From Ichthyosporea sp. XGB-2017a (Eukaryota; Opisthokonta; Ichthyosporea): 30,226 nucleotides of DNA. Positions within the stretch are counted from its first letter, which is position 1, and every line of letters starts with the position of its first letter. Shown here piece by piece: positions 9,101 through 15,820 of this stretch. A program made the translations under genes and the position numbers. The stretch is taken from contig PDIM01000082.1 of NCBI GenBank assembly GCA_002811675.1, forward strand, positions 68,611 to 98,836. Reading direction: 5' to 3'. A model generated the notes under the pieces. It saw only the letters and a list, made by a program, of their open reading frames with translations. It was not told the DNA's origin and made no database searches.

Positions 9101-10598
9101 ATCAACAATTCCTTGTAAGTTTTTCTACATTTTGGTTATTGCTTTAGTAATTCTTTTATTCATCTTTTTCGTCTTTCGTTTTTTTTTTTTCTGTTTAGCT
9201 TCTGCCAAGGGATGTAAAAAGGCCATGTGTGTGACAGCTCTTATAAGAATATCTAATTCGTCCTTACTCGATAAAAAGTCTCTTACATTGATGAATGGCA
9301 AGTCATACAAGAACAAGACATTTGTGATCTTATCCAATGTTTCCCTCCCCTCGTACATGGCCGCTTCCTACAGCACCTCTCGGGCAGTGCCAAATGTGCA
9401 CGAAATGAAGTGCCTAAATTACTTTTTACGCCGAAGCAAAACATCTGTTTACCATACTGCGAAAATGCTCCTCCCACTGGCCCTCCCCGGCTTCTCTGTG
9501 GACACGCTAAAGGGGGGTGAAATGAATGCCCACATTATGCAATGCTTCCGTACCAAGCAAGCAAAGCTCCCATTGCCCATCCTCACCTTTGTCCCATACG
9601 AAAAGTCCATTGGGTTGTTTGTGGACGTTTGCATGGCACAGCGACTGCCGCAGGCCATCTTTACCAACGTGGTGGTTCGATACATTTGCAGCGAATTGCA
9701 TAGTAAGGACTACACACTGTCCCCGCCACTGGTCATCAACAAGCATGATCTGGAAAGTGGTCTAAAGAACCCAGTTTTCAAGGGGGGCATCCAACAGGCC
9801 CCAATTCAGAATGTATATCACCCACATTCACTGATGGTCATTGTTCTCCAAGGAGTGTCCAGCCGCAAAAACCCGCGATTGGTCACGCAAGGGTGGACGG
9901 TCATGAACCTGTTTGACGTTTATCGCGATTACGATGATGCCACTGGTGGCGCTATAGTGGACGCAGAAACAAACTCAAACGCGAATGAGGGGGGTAGAGA
10001 TATACAGCGGGGGCGGTTTAACAGTGTGGCCTTTCTGAACACGGCCTCGGATGCGATTGATAAAAATACTGGGCGAATGATGGGTGCTGTGAATGGATAC
10101 ACTCGCGCAGGAGCGCATATTCTTCCATTGTTTGAGGGCGAGCCTCCTCTCGAGGGGATCCATCAGTGCTTCCTAGCGGGATCCGTGGCGGAGGTATTGG
10201 GCCCGATAGTGTTCCCTACTAGTGGTGGCAAGAAGAAGAATACTAAGGGAAGTGCGGGGATCCACGGAGGACTGGAGAGTGTCACCCTGCTGAAGGGCCA
10301 TCCTAGTTTGCACATTAGTTTGTACGATGGGCACTTCAAAGGCATGTCCGAGTACTCCTCCCGACTCCCTCACGGCCAACTGCAACTCATGGAACAGATG
10401 ACGAGTGGGGAGCAAAAGAAATACGGACAGGTGGACATCAAAAAGAAAGACCCTATTGTTGGGCTTATGGCGCGTAAAGCACGAGGAGATAAGCGTGAGA
10501 GGGTGTACTTCGAGGACTCCATGAATGCGATATTCCAAACCCTCTTGGACAGAAACAACTCTGACATTGTGACAGGGCCCAGTCAAGTCACATCATAG
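6114..10598 (+). CDS. Large TBC (Rab-GAP)-like protein with C2-like C-terminal regions
   Basis: About 1471 residues after removing the intron at 9115-9198. Residues about 190-520 resemble a divergent TBC fold: LPRNLRQHLW, then a helix-rich stretch ending LVPFLLCFED, then HPVIFIRKWIGECF with DPNAALFVWDQCF, which echoes the late TBC helices. The classic arginine- and glutamine-finger motifs (IxxDxxR, YxQ) are not recognisable, so GAP activity is doubtful. Residues about 540-830 are acidic, Ser/Lys/Glu-rich and probably disordered. The remainder shows two beta-rich blocks with patterns such as FVPVFET..LNYGAFQMPL and GWTVMNLFD..GAHILPLFEGEPP, which I read as C2-like sandwiches. The ATG at 6114 is used; the open frame begins 15 bases earlier only with TTG. 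I do not recognise a named orthologue. Confidence 0.7.
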   Translation: MDEGAGARVREIRALVGGVNCAPWIESSLDETLLPETPWFDKGGAYKHLVEAVVELCVRDARIGSRERGEYRQIVFEILGEKFVKRHLLPGLNRDGEYFEDNPMLLQEPYMDRDLYEKLRGEMIDFLSSAIQTRVKEGNYFESYKGHCRDIFVQGLLRNLKRDMGAGQCRVSESVGNAFIQLSVETASHGESFNRLVFGHYLPRNLRQHLWLTFLYRDPGMFERDAKSVYSHMKLYNLSDPHFSSIASLIKRATREIYVHTRGLSRYNVAERHKLACQVINIYYILTEDYDTRHIYLLVPFLLCFEDVLTSMQICSLYNRFHSRCLPNISAVFAMADEALAHLKRLNPRLHSFLIETARKEAFQHQEFLVKLLELQKEREREEAKKMGLPVPNSDVDDDDNDTSDDSKQSNKNKNSSFDLSHPVIFIRKWIGECFMSVLDPNAALFVWDQCFLENNWAMRNKNTGPKYSHLLVEFAVSIILLLENNIYNTATNYKSLRDCLILNPSRLYTYDIRRAWECVHFNTAIDQIAKMNTNRYLVEVNVPLPDKDEGKEEEKEEDEELEEKGLSRPQDFFSLGGAFNLGPDKEEQETEDESVANSKEEAEQQGRGKEEECVEEPATETDGGYPTLRDTETLDEMDAFTEPSRLTEVDQVPIAESSTAEGESASPDEEMKKPAIADEKKELTDEKGSTSTKVSSQRRVKRPARSTPEKPTMMILPDKKSREKKAYVASQSKTETSGTSTSPRSSFDNSEAERKALFSSFTNTSEDDSETDQQIGEVINLAALPPPKPQTAVSESTVSEFQSLPNESAFDDLSRDDDTAFIDSSGIDKPTEGLKECDFDSIEGSSYILIDKLRMLPNNCSLSYIEGYFVTKKPDGVIKWSSVGQRDSLREDSGLYSLMDEDGKFRLVPKTDSFVYCPSFEAAIPLSLGSDAETTPSVLRDPSLEVVLNCFSLDRFELTPVFIGSVFVPVFETSLGYVQLNYGAFQMPLMLHDSESTIPCKFFYILVIALVILLFIFFVFRFFFFCLASAKGCKKAMCVTALIRISNSSLLDKKSLTLMNGKSYKNKTFVILSNVSLPSYMAASYSTSRAVPNVHEMKCLNYFLRRSKTSVYHTAKMLLPLALPGFSVDTLKGGEMNAHIMQCFRTKQAKLPLPILTFVPYEKSIGLFVDVCMAQRLPQAIFTNVVVRYICSELHSKDYTLSPPLVINKHDLESGLKNPVFKGGIQQAPIQNVYHPHSLMVIVLQGVSSRKNPRLVTQGWTVMNLFDVYRDYDDATGGAIVDAETNSNANEGGRDIQRGRFNSVAFLNTASDAIDKNTGRMMGAVNGYTRAGAHILPLFEGEPPLEGIHQCFLAGSVAEVLGPIVFPTSGGKKKNTKGSAGIHGGLESVTLLKGHPSLHISLYDGHFKGMSEYSSRLPHGQLQLMEQMTSGEQKKYGQVDIKKKDPIVGLMARKARGDKRERVYFEDSMNAIFQTLLDRNNSDIVTGPSQVTS
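9115..9198 (+). other. 84-base spliceosomal intron in the TBC-like gene (phase 1)
   Basis: The intron begins GTAAGT at 9115 and ends TTTTCTGTTTAG at 9198 after a long T-rich tract. It is 84 bases (28 codons) with no in-frame stop, so reading straight through inserts a false hydrophobic segment rich in Phe, Leu, Ile and Val. Removing it joins TIP-S to SAKGCKKAMC. Confidence 0.85.
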
Positions 10599-10616
10599 CT
10601 GGGCAAACAGCCATAC

Positions 10617-10622
10617 AATAAA
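10617..10622 (+). terminator. AATAAA polyadenylation signal, TBC-like gene
   Basis: AATAAA lies 19 bases after the TAG stop at 10596-10598. A minus-strand AATAAA (TTTATT at 10636-10641) lies close by and may serve ENY2 from the opposite direction, though it is about 235 bases beyond the ENY2 stop. Confidence 0.6.
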
Positions 10623-10843
10623 TCAGATGTGTTGGTTTATTAATGATGATGGAGATACAGTTATAATTAATACATGCAGGAAGGGGAGGGGGGTTGTACA
10701 TGGATGGATGGATGTGTGTCTTCTTTACCTTATCACACAATGAATAACATAAAGGAGAGTGTTGATGTGTCGTGTATGAAAGTGTGTGTGGGGAATTTCA
10801 GAAATATAAGAGAGAGTCAGTCCACACACAAACACCTCCCCCG

Positions 10844-10863
10844 TCTCTCTCTCTCTCTCTCTC
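10844..10863. repeat. (TC)10 dinucleotide microsatellite
   Basis: Ten perfect TC units, followed by one G interruption and more CT, end just before the ENY2 stop codon. The repeat would fall in the ENY2 3' UTR, read as GA on that strand. Confidence 0.85.
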
Positions 10864-10875
10864 GCTCTCTTGGTA

Positions 10876-11347
10876 TCACGTGGTGGCAGTCTGGGCAAGG
10901 AACTTCCTAATGCGCTGCAGCAGCTCATTCTTGACGTGTTCAGGGACGGTGGCACGGGCACGTGGGGTGATCTCTGTGATAAGTTCGTCCACAGTGACAT
11001 GGTCCAGGCCTTTACTCTTGACAACCTCCTTGCAGTAGCTCTTTAGATCATCCCGCCACCCACACTCAATCAGTTTTGTCCGCAGCAATTCCTTAAGTCG
11101 CTCCTTCTCCCCACTCTCCACCAATTTCTGGTGGATCTCTTGTCGCACACGCGCGTCCTTGATCTTCCGCTCAGCCGCAAAACTATATACAAACACGCCA
11201 TCAAAGCAATAATAACAATAAAAATAAAACAATGAGAATTGCATTTTTCTCTTTTTGGCGAATCCCTTTTCAGGAGTCGAAAAGAAGACGTAGGAGGGTA
11301 CCAAATCAAATCCCCATTCTTTAAAAAACAAAAACTTACTCTGCCAT
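10876..11347 (-). CDS. ENY2: ENY2/Sus1, SAGA deubiquitinase and TREX-2 subunit
   Basis: A spliced 104-residue protein. Coding exon 1 is only 8 bases (11340-11347, ATGGCAGA) and exon 2 is 11182-10876. The product begins [23 protein letters not shown] and continues through [39 protein letters not shown] and [15 protein letters not shown]. These match the helices of ENY2 along the whole length; animal ENY2 is about 101 residues. The small helical protein clasps a longer scaffold helix in the SAGA histone-H2B deubiquitinase module and in the TREX-2 mRNA-export complex at nuclear pores. The gene is convergent with the TBC-like gene and divergent from PFKFB. The unspliced frame upstream of exon 2 has no similarity to the family, which supports the intron. 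Confidence 0.92.
11183..11339 (-). other. 157-base intron in ENY2 (phase 2)
   Basis: On the minus strand the donor reads GA|GTAAGT (from 11339) and the acceptor GTATATAG|T (ending 11183). Splicing joins GA to T, giving Asp3, and restores the family N-terminus. The acceptor lies directly before the first conserved residues. The intron is AT-rich. Confidence 0.85.
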
Positions 11348-11685
11348 TCTTTCTTTTTTTTGTTTTTGTTTTCTGTTTGGTTTGAGTTTACAAAAGTCTG
11401 ATGCAAACCACAAAACAACTCAAACTTTGAATAATATAATTTAATATCCCGAGTGGTTAGATTCCTTTTTTGTCGTTATTTTTCTCTTTTCTAATCGCGA
11501 TTCATCTTTTTCCTTCTTCTTCTTTTGGTGTCTTCTCGCATCTATAAACAAAAAAAAATAGACAAAAAAACAAAATGAAAGAAAAATAAAAAACAAAAAA
11601 AAAGAATCAAAAAAAAGTCACAAAAACGAAAAGAAAAGAAAAATAACAAAAAAAGAAAAAAAAGGGCACATTTTTTTTTTCCCCT

Positions 11686-11746
<61 letters not shown>

Positions 11747-11880
11747 AAAAAAAAAAAAAAAAAAAAAAAACAACTACACAAGATCTGAAAGGAAAGAGGG
11801 GAGCCATCAACACCGCAGGAGAGGGGCTGTGGTTAGATTAACAAAGAAGACGGACAGGTAAAGAAGGAAGGAAGGACAGC
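11348..11880. other. Divergent promoter region between ENY2 and PFKFB
   Basis: This 533-base region is dominated by A-rich sequence on the PFKFB side (11545-11670, nearly all A with scattered C, G and T) and by the homopolymer pair at 11687-11770. Apparent ORFs across it are homopolymer artefacts encoding poly-Lys or poly-Phe. The 110 bases before the PFKFB ATG return to normal composition and include a purine-rich leader. Confidence 0.6.
11687..11770. repeat. T59-G-A24 homopolymer junction
   Basis: Fifty-nine T, a single G, then twenty-four A. The A run can pair with the adjoining T residues to make a 24-bp stem around one base. It sits 110 bases before the PFKFB start. Assembly error at a homopolymer is a real possibility. 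Confidence 0.85.
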
Positions 11881-13230
11881 ATGAGTGAGGATCGGTTTGT
11901 GGTTATGATGGTGGGGCTACCGGCGCGGGGGAAGACGTACATCTCGCGGTGCCTGTGTCGATATCTGAACTGGTATGGGATCCACGCCAAGGTGTTTAAT
12001 CTGGGGGAATACCGCCGCCTGAAAGCAGGGGCAGACCGCACACACGAGTTCTTTGATCCAGCGAATTCAGAGGCATTGGATATCCGCAACTCGTGCGCGT
12101 TAGATGCGCTGGAAGATCTGTTTGCGTGGTTTACAGTGGAGGAGGAGAAGATGAGTGGGAACGCGGGTAAGATGGTGGCGTTCTTTGATGCGACTAACAC
12201 CACCCGAGTGAGGCGAGACGTTGTTCTTGGGGAGTGTGCCAAGAGGGGGATTGACCAAACTAACGTGTTTATGATTGAGTCCATCTGTGACTACCCGCAT
12301 GTAATCCAGTCCAATATCCAAAGCGTGAAGATTTCCAGCCCCGATTACAAGAACCTCGAGCCTGATGAGGCAATGCGGGACTTTGAGAAGCGGATCGAGC
12401 ACTACAAGAAAGCTTATGAGCCGCTGTGTCTGGAGCAGGACAAGGACTTGTCCTTTGTGAAGCTGATCAACATTGGGGATCAGATTGTTCTGAACAAGGT
12501 GAAGGGGTATCTGTCTTCGCGGATGGTGTACTTTCTCATGAACACCCATATCCTGCCCCGCGCCATCTACTTCACCCGCCACGGCGAGTCTGAGTTCAAT
12601 GTGCTGGGGAAGATTGGTGGCGATGCGAATTTGTCCCCGAGGGGGCAATTGTTCTCCAAGGCGTTGCACAAGTTCATGGAGGACCAGCAGCTGCCTAATC
12701 TGGAAGTGTGGACATCAACCTACAAGCGGACATGCCAGACCGCCAAGGGACTGATTGAGGCCAATGTGGGCCATCGGGTGTGGCGGGCTCTGGACGAAAT
12801 TGATGCTGGGACGTGTGATGGACTTACCTATGAGGATATCCACGAACTGTACCCAGAAGAACTGGCCAGGCGCGACCAGGACAAGTTTAACTATCGCTAC
12901 CCGCGCGGGGAATCCTATGCGGATCTGGTATCCCGACTGGAGCCTGTCATCATGGAGCTGGAGAGAGCCCATAACGTGCTGGTGGTGGGGCACCAGGCAG
13001 TACTGCGATGTCTCCTGGCGTACTACATGGATAAGACACACGATGACTTGCCTTACATGGAGATACCGTTGCACACAGTGCTGAAACTGACCCCACTGGC
13101 GTACGGGTGCAAGATTGAGAAGTTTAGTATGAATATCGAGGCAGTGAACACTCATAGGAAGAGACCCTCGCAGACAGACTTAAACAGGCCGGCTAGTTCT
13201 GTCATGAAAACGGTCCCCCCTCATGAGTAA
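11881..13230 (+). CDS. PFKFB: 6-phosphofructo-2-kinase / fructose-2,6-bisphosphatase (bifunctional)
   Basis: A 449-residue intronless enzyme that makes and hydrolyses fructose 2,6-bisphosphate, the potent activator of PFK1. The kinase domain opens with the P-loop GLPARGKT at 12-19 and continues through FFDATNTTRVRR. The phosphatase half is a histidine phosphatase: RHGESEFN with His234 as the phospho-acceptor, the segment DEIDAGTCDGLTY carrying the acid residue, and VGHQAVLRC with His371. All expected residues for both activities are visible. Only about 9 residues precede the P-loop, so the longer N-terminal regulatory arm of animal isoforms is absent. The C-tail contains VNTHRKRPSQT, whose RKRPS is a possible basophilic kinase site. 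The start is the only ATG fitting the family. The gene is divergent from ENY2 and convergent with the WD40 gene. Confidence 0.96.
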   Translation: MSEDRFVVMMVGLPARGKTYISRCLCRYLNWYGIHAKVFNLGEYRRLKAGADRTHEFFDPANSEALDIRNSCALDALEDLFAWFTVEEEKMSGNAGKMVAFFDATNTTRVRRDVVLGECAKRGIDQTNVFMIESICDYPHVIQSNIQSVKISSPDYKNLEPDEAMRDFEKRIEHYKKAYEPLCLEQDKDLSFVKLINIGDQIVLNKVKGYLSSRMVYFLMNTHILPRAIYFTRHGESEFNVLGKIGGDANLSPRGQLFSKALHKFMEDQQLPNLEVWTSTYKRTCQTAKGLIEANVGHRVWRALDEIDAGTCDGLTYEDIHELYPEELARRDQDKFNYRYPRGESYADLVSRLEPVIMELERAHNVLVVGHQAVLRCLLAYYMDKTHDDLPYMEIPLHTVLKLTPLAYGCKIEKFSMNIEAVNTHRKRPSQTDLNRPASSVMKTVPPHE

Positions 13231-13235
13231 ATAAA
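13230..13235 (+). terminator. AATAAA polyadenylation signal overlapping the PFKFB stop
   Basis: The last base of the PFKFB stop codon TAA is the first base of AATAAA. Cleavage here would leave a very short 3' UTR, as in several other genes in this window. Confidence 0.5.
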
Positions 13236-13424
13236 GCTGTGGAGGGGATGGGAAAGTGAGTACTTTGGGTAGAGGCGTCATTAAAGCCCGAAGTGAATTC
13301 TGTGGCTAATGGACACGATTCAAAATAAAGGCAACACACAATGGAAATTTAGTTATCAATAGTTATGGGAGTTTACTTTTGTCCCTCCCTGTTTAATGGA
13401 ATTTAGGTCGTGTTAATCCTCACA

Positions 13425-13430
13425 TTTATT
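13425..13430 (-). terminator. AATAAA polyadenylation signal, WD40 gene
   Basis: TTTATT on the plus strand reads AATAAA on the minus strand, about 93 bases past the WD40 gene stop. Confidence 0.45.
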
Positions 13431-13522
13431 CAGAAATGCACACTCCCCTGATTTAAAAGCGTTGATGGTTGAACGATGGGCTCCCGTGGGTACCCTTGCA
13501 ATTGAGTTCATGTTTCGCATTA

Positions 13523-15334
13523 CTAACACAGCTCACCATAGTCACTGCATCCATGACTTGGGCTTCCTATCTTCAGAAGACCTACAGTTCGGTCCTGAGA
13601 TGCGGTGGCAATATACTCGTCATTCACCGAAATGGCCATATCTTCAATATCATCACTATGGGAATACACAATACCGTCACCAACATGTCTACTACCTTCA
13701 GGGCCCGTTTGGCGAAGATAGCGTCTCAGCACGCCCTGATCATCGGCTACATATAGTCTCTTGCCATTGCTCGTATATCTAGCTTTCCAAACAGGATATG
13801 ATTCATGCTCTCCGAATGTCTCTTCGATACATCCCCTCGCCTTGCTGATTATCCCCAACTTCTTTCCCCCAAAGCAAATGGCACTTTCGAATCGGGAAGC
13901 GTCATAAGCTGCTGTAATGTGGTCCTGGCCGGCAAAACTGCGCACTGGCTGGCTCACTTGGGATGCTGCACGTCTCTGCTCGATGTCTGTGGCTAAGTGC
14001 AGTGGCATAGGATGTTTCATTTCAGGCGTGACTGTTACCGAGAAAACGGAAGAGTTGATATCAAAGGACTGAACTACGAGACCGTCTATTCGTAGAATCT
14101 TGCAGGTTCCATCTTCACTGGCTGTAACCACCGTGGGTATGTTTGGACGGGCTATAGGCTCCATGCCATCTGTCAGGCTAAGTTGCACCCAGGAGGGATG
14201 GAAGCTGCACACATCACGCAAGATGCCCCCATGCACATTGGGCATGGTTCTGATCGGGCCGCGCCCCACTCGCATATCAAAGAAATTAAGGCCTCTTCCA
14301 TTGCAGTCTGCACACACCAGAAGGCCATCTTCACGCGCTGCTGAGGGATCAGCAGGCCCCGATGGCAGAGACCCCGCCACTTCAGAAGTCTCGGCATTAT
14401 CCTGCCGGGCTCTGCGGGAGGGCTGGTCTGTAGACGTGCCCGTGGTCATGGACGTCCTCGCTGCAAGTGGGGAGAAGAACCTCCCCGTCGGTAGGCTCTC
14501 TGACTCGTTTTGCCCGCTCGTGCTATCATCCACCTGCGGATTTGTATTCAAAACTAGAGCATCCCCCAAAGAAATGTTCTCCACTTGGGCCTCCATATCC
14601 TCTTCAGCCCACCTCCGCCTCCTCCATGGACGTGTTTCACTCGATTGCTCTTCCCGCCCCTCCATGGGCGATCCTTGTTCATGCGCAGTCCCGCTTTGTG
14701 TCGCTCCCTCCCCATTGACAAAGTCAGCATCTTCCGGAAGCATTGAGCGATGGTATTGTAGCCAGCGCATACGCTCCTCCTCAATGCTCAACTCCCGGCC
14801 CTCTTCCTCGTCCTCCACCCTCCTTCTCCTTTGTCTTCCTCCTTGGTACCCCTCCCTGCCACCCCTCTGTTCCTCTTCTCCCATGGCCACTCTACCCCCC
14901 ACTGCCTCAATATTGTCCACCTTGAATGGCACAGCCCCCAGTGCGGTTCTGTCAGGCCCATTAAAGGTGGCCCCTTTGTATGCACACACCACACCGCCAC
15001 TCTCCACATCAACCACCTGTAGCAGACGAGAGCAGCCACACACCGCAACCCGGTCACCACTGCATGTGAATCGCACAGCATTGATATTGCGAACATGATT
15101 CCAGGCGACGGAATACTGCATATTGTTATCCCCAAACTGGGCCGCCATTTGCTCTCCAGAATCTCCGCTGCTCGAGTTCATAGGCACCGACCGTAGTAGT
15201 TGTGAAGAGCGGGCATTGTACAGATTCAGAAGCCCGTCATAGCCCCCAGAAGCAAGGAGATGCGCATACACGGGCGAGAAGGACACCCCACGAACAGATC
15301 GCGTGTGGTGCTGCAAGGAATGTCGCTGCTGCAT
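13523..15334 (-). CDS. WD40-repeat protein with an internal acidic insertion
   Basis: A 603-residue, apparently intronless protein. WD-type blades are visible at the N-terminus (HTRSVRGVSFSPVYAHLLASGGYDGLLNLYNA, about 10-42, in short pieces) and again at NHVRNINAVRFTCSGDRVAVCG (about 78-100). More blades lie at about 355-400 (ILRDVCSFHPSW, VVTASEDGTCKILRI) and at the end, where HSDDIEDMAISVNDEYIATASQDRTVGLLKI forms a clear final blade. Residues about 160-330 are low-complexity, rich in Glu, Arg and Ser, and interrupt the propeller. WD40 propellers are protein-binding platforms, for example DCAF-type ubiquitin-ligase receptors, but I cannot assign this one to a named family. The ATG at 15334 is the first available in frame. 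Confidence 0.8.
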   Translation of the reverse strand: MQQRHSLQHHTRSVRGVSFSPVYAHLLASGGYDGLLNLYNARSSQLLRSVPMNSSSGDSGEQMAAQFGDNNMQYSVAWNHVRNINAVRFTCSGDRVAVCGCSRLLQVVDVESGGVVCAYKGATFNGPDRTALGAVPFKVDNIEAVGGRVAMGEEEQRGGREGYQGGRQRRRRVEDEEEGRELSIEEERMRWLQYHRSMLPEDADFVNGEGATQSGTAHEQGSPMEGREEQSSETRPWRRRRWAEEDMEAQVENISLGDALVLNTNPQVDDSTSGQNESESLPTGRFFSPLAARTSMTTGTSTDQPSRRARQDNAETSEVAGSLPSGPADPSAAREDGLLVCADCNGRGLNFFDMRVGRGPIRTMPNVHGGILRDVCSFHPSWVQLSLTDGMEPIARPNIPTVVTASEDGTCKILRIDGLVVQSFDINSSVFSVTVTPEMKHPMPLHLATDIEQRRAASQVSQPVRSFAGQDHITAAYDASRFESAICFGGKKLGIISKARGCIEETFGEHESYPVWKARYTSNGKRLYVADDQGVLRRYLRQTGPEGSRHVGDGIVYSHSDDIEDMAISVNDEYIATASQDRTVGLLKIGSPSHGCSDYGELC

Positions 15335-15820
15335 TCTCCACCGTGCTTTGTTTGTTGCAACTCCTGCTCCTGACTCTTCCCTGTGTGTCTTAAGCTATAG
15401 CCAACTAGAGTAGATCCCAAGCAGTTTACAAGCAACACAGGCATAGTTGTGGTTTTGGTGGTGGTGGCCTGTGGGGTTTGGACTCGCTGTAGCTCTCTCA
15501 TGTGTAGGAGGGAGAGTGGTTGTGTATTATCCTCCTCCTCTTCCTCGGTGTATAGTTTAGGGTGTACAGCTGTGTGAACTGTGCAGTATTAGCACTCTCG
15601 GTGTCTCTACACCACCAGTGTCACCACTCAACACGTTGTTGCGGATAAGTGTGTATTTTAGAACTGTTGTGTGTTTTTATTGATTTTGACTCCAATCTAC
15701 AGGTCCTCACATCCTCAGTTTCAATAGTTCTTTTGCTGGCGTTTTGAGTTTTGATATATATAAGCAGCTGCATATTGTGTTGTATCAGCTGCGATTTGTA
15801 TAAGAAGTGCAGTTACAGTT
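15335..15820. other. Divergent promoter region between the WD40 and CrAT-like genes
   Basis: This 486-base region has pyrimidine-rich and TG-rich simple stretches at about 15447-15475 and 15530-15550. I see no convincing gene. A minus-strand ORF crosses it in another frame and looks like a shadow. Confidence 0.5.
15755..15763 (+). promoter_or_regulatory. TATA-like element upstream of the CrAT-like gene
   Basis: TATATATAA lies 58 bases before the ATG at 15821, a plausible place for a TATA box with a short leader. It is the clearest such element in the divergent space. Function is inferred from position only. Confidence 0.4.

Noticed and set aside
11542-11813. Lys/Phe-rich ORFs in the ENY2-PFKFB space
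   Set aside because: Produced by the A and T homopolymers; no start context or family similarity.
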